Positions 1-5,563 of a DNA stretch of 5,563 nucleotides are shown one piece after another (position 1 is the stretch's first letter; every line of letters begins with the position of its first letter). The stretch spans positions 1 through 5,563 of the forward strand of contig VSNE01000193.1 in assembly GCA_009774155.1 (NCBI GenBank). Reading direction: 5' to 3'. The position numbers and the translations under genes were made by a program. Below the pieces are notes generated by a model. The model was not told where the DNA came from. It searched no databases and was given only the letters and a program-made list of their open reading frames with translations. This stretch comes from Lachnospiraceae bacterium. GTDB lineage: Bacteria > Bacillota > Clostridia > Lachnospirales > Lachnospiraceae.

Positions 1-52
1 ATATTGCAGATAAATATTTGAGAGTATATGGTTTTAGAGCAAAAAACACAAG

Positions 53-93
53 AGAACTGACACTTATTTGATCAAAGTGTCAGGTTCTTTTTT
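53..93 (+). terminator. Rho-independent terminator upstream of carD
   Basis: Inverted arms at 53-65 (AGAACTGACACTT) and 75-88 (AAGTGTCAGGTTCT) pair over 13 base pairs with one bulged base and a 9-base loop. A run of six T (88-93) follows at once. This is the classic intrinsic terminator form for rightward transcription, so it probably ends a transcript from a gene left of the window. It lies only 19 bases before the carD Shine-Dalgarno, so it could instead work as an attenuator in a long carD leader. On the opposite strand the stem is followed, after a few bases, by another T run (complement of 41-46), so weaker leftward termination is also possible. Confidence 0.8.
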
Positions 94-111
94 GTCGATG
101 GATGTTATTCC

Positions 112-120
112 GGAAGGAGG
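112..120 (+). promoter_or_regulatory. Shine-Dalgarno of carD
   Basis: GGAAGGAGG ends 7 bases before the ATG at 128. This strong site decides the carD start. An in-frame TTG at 68 would add 20 residues, but it sits in the loop of the terminator hairpin and has no ribosome binding site. Confidence 0.9.
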
Positions 121-127
121 AACCGCT

Positions 128-631
128 ATGTTTGAAAAAGGTGAATATATTATGTATGGAAGAAACGGAGTGTGCAGGGTCGAGGATATTACGTATCTGA
201 ATATTGCCGGAATAGACAAAAAGAAACTATACTATGTGCTGGCGCCCCTGAATACGAAGGGGAGCCGGGTCTATTTTCCGGTGGAAAAAAAGAATGCCAA
301 CGCCAGAAGGCTGATTACGGAGCATGAGGCAAAAACTCTTCTGGATGAAATCTGTGAAATTCCAGAGGTCTGGGTCAGCAGTGAAAAGCTGCGGGAGGAG
401 TGCTACAAGCAGGCGCTGAATTCCTGTGACTATCGGCAGTGGGTTGCCGTCATTAAAACTTTGTATTTAAGGAAACAGGAGCGCCTGTCCCAGGGAAAGA
501 AGGTGTCGGCAATGGATGAACGATATCTGAAGCTGGCGGAAGAGGCTCTCTACGGCGAGCTGGCATTTGTCCTGAACCGGGAGAGGACGGAGATGGAACC
601 ATTCATTGCAAAATACATCGGGGAAGCTTAA
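128..631 (+). CDS. carD: CarD family transcriptional regulator
   Basis: The gene encodes 167 residues, the usual CarD/CdnL length. Family role (known): CarD-type proteins bind the RNA polymerase beta subunit through an N-terminal Tudor-like domain and contact promoter DNA through a helical C-terminal domain, stabilising open complexes. Seen here: residues 1-60 match the CarD_CdnL_TRCF domain, opening MFEKGEYIMYGRNGVCRVE, with a YYVLAPL strand near 35-41 and a VYFPVEK strand near 48-54. Residues 85-155 look helical, with the CarD-like segment around KTLYLRKQERLSQGKK and a later LAEEALYGELAFVL. Trp82 may correspond to the DNA-contacting Trp of mycobacterial CarD, but the spacing differs and I cannot confirm it. 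It stands alone on the plus strand and converges on murF. I saw no convincing promoter between the terminator and its start. Symbol is by family; the exact promoters it controls are unknown. Confidence 0.9.
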   Translation: MFEKGEYIMYGRNGVCRVEDITYLNIAGIDKKKLYYVLAPLNTKGSRVYFPVEKKNANARRLITEHEAKTLLDEICEIPEVWVSSEKLREECYKQALNSCDYRQWVAVIKTLYLRKQERLSQGKKVSAMDERYLKLAEEALYGELAFVLNRERTEMEPFIAKYIGEA

Positions 632-1983
632 GATGACAGAGCCCTGACAATCTGCTCAAAGTCCATATAATGGGAAGCCTTGACCAGAATCGAATCGCCG
701 TCCCTCAAAAGCTCTCCGGATTGTGCAAAAAAGCTGTCCAGATCTGCAAAATGCACGCATCTGGACTGAGGGGCCGATTTTACGGCAGCCTGATGGAGTG
801 CTTCGCTGAGCGTTCCGATTGTGATGACCATATCGATATGAAGACCTTTAAGATGTTCTCCCACGGAAGCGTGCATTTCCTTCTCTTCCGCGCCCAGCTC
901 GCCCATATCCCCCAAGATGGCAACCTTTCTGGTTGCGGCAAAATCCAGGACATCCAGCATGGTGCACATAGATACAGGATTTGCGTTATAGCAGTCATCT
1001 AACAGTGTATAGCGCTCTGTATGGAGGATGTTGCTGCGCCCGCCAAGCGGCTTTAGGCCCTCGATTCCTGTTTTGATCTGTTCCGGGGAAAGCCCCAGGG
1101 AAAGCCCCGCGCAGACGCCCGCCATGGCATTGTAGACCATATGCATGCCGGGGAGAGGAATTGTGACCTCTATGCTCTGCCCCTGTGCGTGTATCCGGCA
1201 CCGGATACCATTGAGGCCCAGATTTTCAATCTGATCCGCATAGATTTGGTTGGAGGATTCCATCCCGAAGGAGACGGCTCTGTCCTTTAATGTAATCAGT
1301 TTATCATCGTCCCCGTTGATAAAGATCCGGGCATCTTCTGCCGCATAGTCAAGCATCTCGGTCTTGGCTTTTAAAATACCGTCTCTGGAACCTAAAAATT
1401 CCAGATGAGCGACTCCTATATTTGTAAAGATACAGTGAGTAGGGCGCGCCATTCTGCTTAAACGGCGCATTTCTCCGAAATGATTCATTCCCATTTCCAG
1501 AACCGCCGCTTCATGGCAGGTATCAATCATAAAGAGAGTCAGAGGAAGGCCGATTTCATTATTGTAATTCCCGGGAGTTTTCAGGACGCTGTATTTCCGG
1601 CTTAATACGGAGGCAATCATTTCCTTGGTGCTGGTCTTGCCTACGCTTCCGGTGATTCCGATAACCGGAATGTCCAATGTCCGGCGATAGGCTTCGGCTC
1701 CGTCCTTTAATGCCTGAAGAGTATTCTCCACAAGAATATACGGCCCGGAAGGATTGGCAAGCTTCTGCTGGCTGACTGCGCAGAGAGCGCCGCCGGCATA
1801 GATATCCGGGATAAACCTGTGTCCGTCCGCCCGTTCTCCGACGATTGCTATAAAAAGTGTATCCTTTTCTATCCTGCGGCTGTCAATTGTGACGCTGTGT
1901 ATTTCTTTTTTCAATAGTTCTGCCGGCCCGTAATAGGTTCCGCCGCAGGCATCCGCAAACTGTTCCAGTGTGAAATGTTTCAT
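628..1983 (-). CDS. murF: UDP-N-acetylmuramoyl-tripeptide--D-alanyl-D-alanine ligase (MurF)
   Basis: This cytoplasmic Mur ligase uses ATP to add D-Ala-D-Ala to UDP-MurNAc-tripeptide, the last cytoplasmic step in building the pentapeptide. The 451-residue protein has the three-domain Mur layout at normal length. Residues 1-100 are the UDP-binding domain, with DSRR at 34-37. The ATPase domain has the P-loop GITGSVGKTSTKE (109-121, Lys116), NYNNEIGLPLT (139-149), LEMGMNHFGEM (162-172), NIGVAHLEFLGS (188-199) and KAKTEM, whose Lys207 region is the likely carbamylated-Lys site. GRSNI (315-319), DDCYNANPVSM (329-339) and GDMGELG (358-364) follow in the C-terminal part. The late motif reads VKASH rather than the common VKGSR. 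The start is fixed by an AGGAGG at 1995-2000 that overlaps the ddl stop codon; the 11-base spacer is pyrimidine-rich. It is last in the cluster and its product-substrate link to ddl supports the call. Its stop overlaps that of carD. Confidence 0.97.
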   Translation of the reverse strand: MKHFTLEQFADACGGTYYGPAELLKKEIHSVTIDSRRIEKDTLFIAIVGERADGHRFIPDIYAGGALCAVSQQKLANPSGPYILVENTLQALKDGAEAYRRTLDIPVIGITGSVGKTSTKEMIASVLSRKYSVLKTPGNYNNEIGLPLTLFMIDTCHEAAVLEMGMNHFGEMRRLSRMARPTHCIFTNIGVAHLEFLGSRDGILKAKTEMLDYAAEDARIFINGDDDKLITLKDRAVSFGMESSNQIYADQIENLGLNGIRCRIHAQGQSIEVTIPLPGMHMVYNAMAGVCAGLSLGLSPEQIKTGIEGLKPLGGRSNILHTERYTLLDDCYNANPVSMCTMLDVLDFAATRKVAILGDMGELGAEEKEMHASVGEHLKGLHIDMVITIGTLSEALHQAAVKSAPQSRCVHFADLDSFFAQSGELLRDGDSILVKASHYMDFEQIVRALSS

Positions 1984-1993
1984 AAAAAGAAAA

Positions 1994-2000
1994 GCCTCCT
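1994..2000 (-). promoter_or_regulatory. Shine-Dalgarno of murF overlapping the ddl stop
   Basis: On the minus strand AGGAGGC occupies 2000-1994, and the ddl stop TAG is at 2001-1999, so the two overlap by two bases. Ribosomes ending ddl are thus placed on the murF initiation site, which favours translational coupling of these two consecutive pathway enzymes (inference). Confidence 0.8.
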
Positions 2001-3045
2001 ACTCGTACTTTTTCAACGATACCTGTATAATCCATTCGCAGAGCTGCTCATAGGAGCAGCCGACGGCGGCAGCCTCCTGAGGCATCAGGCTGGTCGGGGT
2101 CATGCCGGGAAGGGTGTTGACCTCCAGTGCATAATCTTCGCCGGAACGCTCATCCAGCATAAAATCCACGCGGGCATAGCCTTCGATGCCCACAGCCGCG
2201 CATGCTTCCTCGGCATGCTTCTGCATACGTGCGGTCAGGTTTGCCGGCAGATCTGCCGGACAGGTTTCTATGGTACTGCCTGCCTGGTATTTATTTTTAT
2301 AATCATAAAATCCAACCAGAGGAGCAATTTCAATAATCGGCAGGGCCCTGCCCTCCACAACCGCGACGGAAAATTCCCTTCCGATGATACAGCGCTCAAT
2401 CAGCGCCTGGTTTTCATAGGAAAAAGCCTGTCGAAGCGCCTCCTCCAGACAAAATACATCCTCCACGCGGTAAACGCCCACAGAGGAACCGCCGCAGCAG
2501 GTCTTGACCATGCACGGGAAACCGATGCTTTCGGGAAGCTCGAAGGATTCCCCCTTCTTTATGGTAATGCTGGGAGGAGTCGGAATGCCGCGGCCCTTGA
2601 ACATCTGCTTGGTAATATTTTTGTCCATACTCAGGGCGCTGCTTGTATGCCCGGTTCCGGTATAACGGATTCCTGTCAGATCAAAGAGAGCCTGAATTCT
2701 TCCGTCCTCTCCGTTGGAACCATGAAGCCCTAAAAATACAATGTCGCACAGACTGCACAGTTCCAGAACATTGGGACCCAGAAGGCTTTTGCAGTCTGGC
2801 CGGAGCGCTTTGACCTGTTCGATGTCCGGAACCTTTTTAGAAACGTCCCGGATAGATGCAGACCAGTCAATATCTGCCTCAAACAGATCCTCCAGACGGC
2901 CCTTTGCATCCGGAAGTCCTAAAAATACATCCAATAAAATGACCTGATGCCCGTTGGACTTCAATGCATGATAGATACCTCTTCCACTGCTCAGCGATAC
3001 GTCGCGTTCTGTACTGATACCGCCTGCAAGTACAACAATTTTCAT
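1999..3045 (-). CDS. ddl: D-alanine--D-alanine ligase
   Basis: This cytoplasmic ATP-grasp enzyme joins two D-Ala to give the dipeptide used by MurF. It has 348 residues, longer than E. coli DdlB because of an extra stretch at about 45-95. Seen: AGGISTERDVSLSSG (7-21, Glu13 for the first D-Ala), LHGSNGEDGRIQ (107-118, His108), the Ddl-typical YTGTGHTSSALSMDKNITK (128-146), GGSSVGV (185-191), GREFSVAV (222-229), YDYKNKYQAGST (247-258), RVDF (292-295, Arg292 and Asp294), LEVNTLPGMTPTSL (307-320, Glu308 and Asn310 for metal). Tyr253 matches Tyr216 of DdlB, the residue that is Phe in D-Ala-D-lactate ligases, so D-Ala-D-Ala specificity is expected. The usual Lys-Pro after the central strand is Lys181-Thr182, followed by two Cys. 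The start ATG has GGGAGG at 3051-3056. It sits 22 bases after plsC and 15 before murF. Confidence 0.97.
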   Translation of the reverse strand: MKIVVLAGGISTERDVSLSSGRGIYHALKSNGHQVILLDVFLGLPDAKGRLEDLFEADIDWSASIRDVSKKVPDIEQVKALRPDCKSLLGPNVLELCSLCDIVFLGLHGSNGEDGRIQALFDLTGIRYTGTGHTSSALSMDKNITKQMFKGRGIPTPPSITIKKGESFELPESIGFPCMVKTCCGGSSVGVYRVEDVFCLEEALRQAFSYENQALIERCIIGREFSVAVVEGRALPIIEIAPLVGFYDYKNKYQAGSTIETCPADLPANLTARMQKHAEEACAAVGIEGYARVDFMLDERSGEDYALEVNTLPGMTPTSLMPQEAAAVGCSYEQLCEWIIQVSLKKYE

Positions 3046-3067
3046 AGATGCCTCCCAAATATAAGCT

Positions 3068-3796
3068 TTATAATATCTGATGCTGATTCAGCATTTCCTG
3101 AATTTTCTGCTGAGTATAGGAGCCGAGAAATTTCTGCTCATCCTTCGTCAGCTCCTTTGGCCGGATCGGCGCTCCGTATTCCACGATAACCCTGCAGGGT
3201 TTTATCTTCGGCATATGGTTTTCCCAGATTTCTGCGGAGCCGGTAATAGCGATGGGGATAATCGGGCATCCGGTCTTGGAAGCCACCTTCATGCTTCCTT
3301 CTTTAAAGGGCTGCATTTTTCCATCCTTGCTTCTGGTTCCTTCCGGAAAGATGAAGATGGAGATTCCCTTTTTAATATATTCAATGCCCGTTAAAATAGT
3401 CTGCATACCGGCGCGGATATTGGAGCGATCCAGAAACAGGCAGTAGAGCCGCTTCATCCAGTCCCTCAGAAGCGGAGCCTTCAGCATTTCCGCTTTGGCC
3501 ACATATCCGGTCAGTCCGGGGCACTGGGAGTAGGTCAGCAGAATGTCAAAGTAGCTGTTGTGATTGGAAATATAAAGAACTGCCTGATCCTTTGGTATAT
3601 TTTCCCTTCCAATGTAAGTGATATCAGCGCCTGTAAGCCATAAAATCAGCTTAAAAGCTGCCTGCACCATGCGCAGGCAGCTAATATCGCGGAAATGCGG
3701 GTTCCATTTGCTGATGCCCCATTCAATCAGCAGCACCGGGATTCCGAGAATCAGGTAGAGCAGAAGAGTCAGGGTAACAAGAATAAAACGTATCAT
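3068..3796 (-). CDS. plsC: 1-acyl-sn-glycerol-3-phosphate acyltransferase (PlsC family)
   Basis: PlsC transfers an acyl chain to lysophosphatidic acid to make phosphatidic acid, the precursor of membrane phospholipids. The protein has 242 residues, the normal size. Residues 2-24 form a strongly hydrophobic N-terminal membrane segment. The acyltransferase motifs are in order: NHNSYFD (78-84, catalytic His79 and Asp84), FLDRSN (121-126, Arg124), FPEGTRS (150-156, Glu152 and Arg155 for the phosphate of the acceptor), and PIIPIAITGS (178-187). The catalytic domain is expected at the cytoplasmic face of the membrane. The start ATG is preceded by AGAGGG at 3805-3810 with an 8-base spacer. It lies 27 bases after malQ and 22 before ddl, so it is probably co-transcribed with them. 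The general PlsC fold is certain; acyl-donor and exact acceptor specificity cannot be read from sequence. Confidence 0.93.
   Translation of the reverse strand: MIRFILVTLTLLLYLILGIPVLLIEWGISKWNPHFRDISCLRMVQAAFKLILWLTGADITYIGRENIPKDQAVLYISNHNSYFDILLTYSQCPGLTGYVAKAEMLKAPLLRDWMKRLYCLFLDRSNIRAGMQTILTGIEYIKKGISIFIFPEGTRSKDGKMQPFKEGSMKVASKTGCPIIPIAITGSAEIWENHMPKIKPCRVIVEYGAPIRPKELTKDEQKFLGSYTQQKIQEMLNQHQIL
3080..3094. repeat. 15-base perfect palindrome at the 3' end of plsC
   Basis: ATGCTGATTCAGCAT has two 7-base arms around a single central T. It lies inside the final codons of plsC, 35 bases upstream of the ddl start. It could be an operator-like dyad or a small mRNA hairpin between plsC and ddl, or it may simply be chance within coding sequence. 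No family is assigned. Confidence 0.4.
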
Positions 3797-3823
3797 ATGT
3801 AGAACCCTCTTTTCAACTTGTTA

Positions 3824-5350
3824 TTAACCAAAACGGCCAAAAAGTTCAGTCATCTGTTTCAGCCCTTTTGCCATGCCCTCATCCAGAAGTCCGGCGCGGA
3901 AACGGAAGGACCAGTTGCCCGTCGGACTTCCCGGTATATTCATGCGGGCATCCGATCCCAGCTTTAAAAGATCCTGAACCGGGAAAATTGCATACTTTGC
4001 AATCGTACCGAGACAAATGCGGATAAAATCCCAGCTTACGCTGCTGCCGTCCGTGTTCATATAACGGCGGATCTTGTCGCGGTTTTTTTCGGAAGTATTG
4101 GCGTACCATCCGCAGCTCGTATCATTGTCATGAGTTCCGGTATAGCAGATACAGTTCCGGGTATCTAACTGGTGCGGAAGGAAGGTGCTTTCACCGTCCC
4201 CGTCAAAACCGAACTGCAGCACTTTCATGCCGGGGAACTCGAACATATCCCGCAGACGTTCCACCTCCGGGGTAATAACGCCCAGATCCTCTGCAAAGAA
4301 ACGAAGTTCTCCGCCCAGCGCCTGCTTGACGGCAAGAAACAGATCCTCTCCAGGGCCTTTTTTCCATTTGCCGTTCAGAGCCGTCTCCTCTCCATAGGGA
4401 ACGGCCCAGTAGGCCTCAAATCCGCGGAAGTGGTCAATACGCACATAGTCCACCTGGTCAAGCTGGTTGCGGATTCGTTCGATCCACCATCGGTATCCGT
4501 CCTCCTTGTGTGCCTCCCAGTCATACAGGGGATTTCCCCAAAGCTGTCCGGTAGCGCTGAAATAATCGGGCGGAACTCCGGCCACCTCCAGAGGATAGCC
4601 TTTCGGGTCCAGCCGGAACATTTTTTTGTTTGCCCATACATCCGCGCTGTCCCAGCACGGGAAGATCGGAATATCTCCGATAATGGCGATCCCTTTTTTG
4701 TTGGCATATTCTTTCAGATCATACCACTGGCTGAAGAAAAGAAACTGAATAAATTTATAATAGTTTACTTTTTCCTTCAGAACCTCCATCCATTCCTTAC
4801 GTTCCAGGCTGTCCGGATCTAAAAGACTGTCCTCCCATTCATACCAAGGAAGACCCTCGTGGTAGTCCTTTCCTGCCATAAACAGACAATAATCATCAAG
4901 CCAGACTTCGTTGCTGCTGCAGAATGCGTCGTATTCCTCCAGCAGGTTTTTATCTGCCGTATGGCGGAAATGAGCGTACGCCTGTTTGAAAAGCTTTGCT
5001 TTATAGGTCAGGACTGCTCCGTAATCAACCTGATCGGGATTAAAATCCGGAATATCTTTTAAATCCTCTTCTGTCAGCAATTTTTCCTTTTTCAGAAGAT
5101 CCGGACTTATCAACAGGGGCTGTCCTGCGAATACGGAAAATCCCTGATACGGAGAGTCGCCAATCGTCGTAGGACCAAGGGGAAGGACCTGCCACAGATG
5201 CTGTCCTGCCGCGGACAGAAAGTCAATAAAATCATAGGCGCCCTGGCCCATGTCTCCGATTCCGTACGGGGACGGGAAAGAGGTCGGGTGGGCGAGAACT
5301 CCGCTGTAACGGTGATTGGTTTTGTCCTCTTCTGCTGTTTTAAAATGCAT
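3824..5350 (-). CDS. malQ: 4-alpha-glucanotransferase (amylomaltase, GH77)
   Basis: This cytoplasmic enzyme moves segments of alpha-1,4-glucan between maltodextrins, releasing glucose and longer chains for phosphorylase; it serves maltose and glycogen use. The 508-residue product has standard bacterial amylomaltase length. Seen: GVLAHPTSFPSPYGIGD (17-33), QVLPLGPT (54-61), SPYQGFSVFAGQPLLIS (66-82), GDIPIF and DSADVWAN (225-241), VAGVPPDYFSATGQLWGNP (256-274), RIDHFRGF (304-311, nucleophile Asp306), AEDLG (353-357, acid/base Glu354), YTGTHDNDT (403-411, Asp408), and the late motif RMNIPGSPTGNW (469-480). The start at 5350 is chosen because AGGAGG lies 8 bases upstream and the family N-terminus begins just after. 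A longer in-frame version to 5512 would span the promoter and is rejected. It is the first gene of the malQ-plsC-ddl-murF cluster, an unusual companion for envelope genes. Confidence 0.96.
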   Translation of the reverse strand: MHFKTAEEDKTNHRYSGVLAHPTSFPSPYGIGDMGQGAYDFIDFLSAAGQHLWQVLPLGPTTIGDSPYQGFSVFAGQPLLISPDLLKKEKLLTEEDLKDIPDFNPDQVDYGAVLTYKAKLFKQAYAHFRHTADKNLLEEYDAFCSSNEVWLDDYCLFMAGKDYHEGLPWYEWEDSLLDPDSLERKEWMEVLKEKVNYYKFIQFLFFSQWYDLKEYANKKGIAIIGDIPIFPCWDSADVWANKKMFRLDPKGYPLEVAGVPPDYFSATGQLWGNPLYDWEAHKEDGYRWWIERIRNQLDQVDYVRIDHFRGFEAYWAVPYGEETALNGKWKKGPGEDLFLAVKQALGGELRFFAEDLGVITPEVERLRDMFEFPGMKVLQFGFDGDGESTFLPHQLDTRNCICYTGTHDNDTSCGWYANTSEKNRDKIRRYMNTDGSSVSWDFIRICLGTIAKYAIFPVQDLLKLGSDARMNIPGSPTGNWSFRFRAGLLDEGMAKGLKQMTELFGRFG

Positions 5351-5358
5351 AGGAAAAT

Positions 5359-5364
5359 CCTCCT
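5359..5364 (-). promoter_or_regulatory. Shine-Dalgarno of malQ
   Basis: AGGAGG on the minus strand, 8 bases before the ATG at 5350-5348. It decides the start against the 54-codon longer reading frame. Confidence 0.9.
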
Positions 5365-5375
5365 GATTTATAATC

Positions 5376-5403
5376 GTAAGCTGCCCGGCCCGGCAGCCGT
5401 TAC
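5376..5403 (-). promoter_or_regulatory. GC-rich hairpin in the malQ leader
   Basis: GCTGCC (5380-5385 on the plus strand) pairs perfectly with GGCAGC (5392-5397) around a 6-base GC-rich loop. GTAA (5376-5379) and TTAC (5400-5403) extend the stem beyond a 2-base bulge. The stem ends 11 bases upstream of the AGGAGG of malQ. No T run follows on either strand, so it is not an intrinsic terminator. It could protect the mRNA 5' end or modulate translation; which of these is unknown. Confidence 0.5.
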
Positions 5404-5447
5404 TGCATAAAGACCAAGAAGCAGTCCTGCAGTGTGTGATATGCTCT

Positions 5448-5476
5448 ATTATAATGGAAAGGCTGGTAGAATACAA
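5448..5476 (-). promoter_or_regulatory. Probable sigma-A promoter of the malQ-plsC-ddl-murF cluster
   Basis: On the minus strand TATAAT (5453-5448) is a perfect -10 box. It is preceded at the ideal 17-base spacing by TTGTAT (5476-5471), a weak -35 that matches only the first three consensus positions. The predicted transcription start is near 5441, giving a leader of about 90 bases. It is the only clear promoter I found on the minus strand in front of the cluster. The weak -35 suggests help from an activator, but none is identified. Confidence 0.75.
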
Positions 5477-5504
5477 GAAAGAACACTCTTGGGTTTCCGC
5501 AGTT

Positions 5505-5513
5505 TTATCCACA
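5505..5513 (+). promoter_or_regulatory. DnaA box (TTATCCACA)
   Basis: Exact match to the strongest DnaA-binding consensus. It lies 28 bases upstream of the malQ -35 box. DnaA binds such 9-mers at replication origins and at some promoters. The match is direct; occupancy is inference. Confidence 0.6.
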
Positions 5514-5536
5514 GAACCGCCAACCCGGGGAATTGC

Positions 5537-5545
5537 TTATACACA
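5537..5545 (+). promoter_or_regulatory. DnaA box (TTATACACA)
   Basis: Second 9-mer fitting TTATNCACA, identical to a known E. coli oriC box variant. It has the same orientation as the box at 5505 and starts 32 bases from it, close to three helical turns, so both would face the same side of the DNA. The window ends 18 bases later, so more boxes could follow. Confidence 0.55.
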
Positions 5546-5563
5546 ACTTTCAAAAAATAGCTA

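Noticed and set aside
31..40. GTTTTAGAGC, identical to the start of some type II CRISPR repeats
   Set aside because: The match stops after 10 bases, there is no second copy, no spacer pattern and no cas gene in the window.
3..71. Open frame that could be the C-terminal 22 residues of an upstream gene
   Set aside because: It is short, resembles no protein I recognise, and its stop codon lies in the loop of the terminator hairpin, which would be an odd place for a gene end.
1975..2733. 252-codon plus-strand open frame
   Set aside because: It lies wholly antisense to ddl, has no ribosome binding site, and reads as a low-complexity shadow without a family motif.
4172..4822. 216-codon plus-strand open frame
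   Set aside because: It is antisense to the catalytic part of malQ and shows no recognisable motif or start signal.
5376..5403. Leader hairpin read as an intrinsic terminator or attenuator
   Set aside because: No T run follows the stem on either strand, so intrinsic termination is not supported.
5351..5512. 54-residue N-terminal extension of MalQ
   Set aside because: It would begin upstream of the predicted promoter and lacks a ribosome binding site; the start at 5350 has AGGAGG at ideal spacing and fits the family N-terminus.
5351..5563. CcpA catabolite-response (cre) site expected near a maltodextrin gene
   Set aside because: I looked for TGNNANCG-type matches around the malQ promoter on both strands and found none that fit.

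Overview
The window looks like ordinary chromosomal housekeeping DNA from a Gram-positive anaerobe of the Clostridia, most likely Lachnospiraceae-like. I base this on strong AGGAGG-type ribosome binding sites, a CarD-family regulator, clostridial-looking Ddl and MurF proteins, a medium GC content and very tight gene packing. The taxonomic call is inference from style, not a database match.

Layout. Positions 1-100 hold a rho-independent terminator for rightward transcription. Next is carD on the plus strand (128-631). Everything else runs leftward on the minus strand as one compact cluster, in transcription order: malQ (4-alpha-glucanotransferase, 5350-3824), plsC (1-acylglycerol-3-phosphate acyltransferase, 3796-3068), ddl (D-Ala-D-Ala ligase, 3045-1999) and murF (1983-628). 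The gaps are 27, 22 and 15 bases, each with its own Shine-Dalgarno sequence and no terminator. carD and murF are convergent and share a TTAA at their stop codons (628-631). Bases 5351-5563 form the non-coding head of the cluster: a promoter with a perfect TATAAT, a leader of about 90 bases with a GC-rich hairpin, and two DnaA boxes upstream of the promoter.

How the genes work together. Ddl makes the D-Ala-D-Ala dipeptide that MurF attaches to UDP-MurNAc-tripeptide, so the last two genes are consecutive steps of cell-wall precursor synthesis. PlsC makes phosphatidic acid for membrane lipids. MalQ remodels maltodextrins and feeds glucose units to metabolism. The arrangement suggests co-expression of envelope growth with a carbon-handling enzyme. 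The DnaA boxes raise the unproven possibility of a link to replication initiation or of a nearby origin.

I found no CRISPR array, mobile element, tRNA, rRNA or novel multi-gene system. The most interesting unexplained signal is the DnaA-box pair at the right edge.
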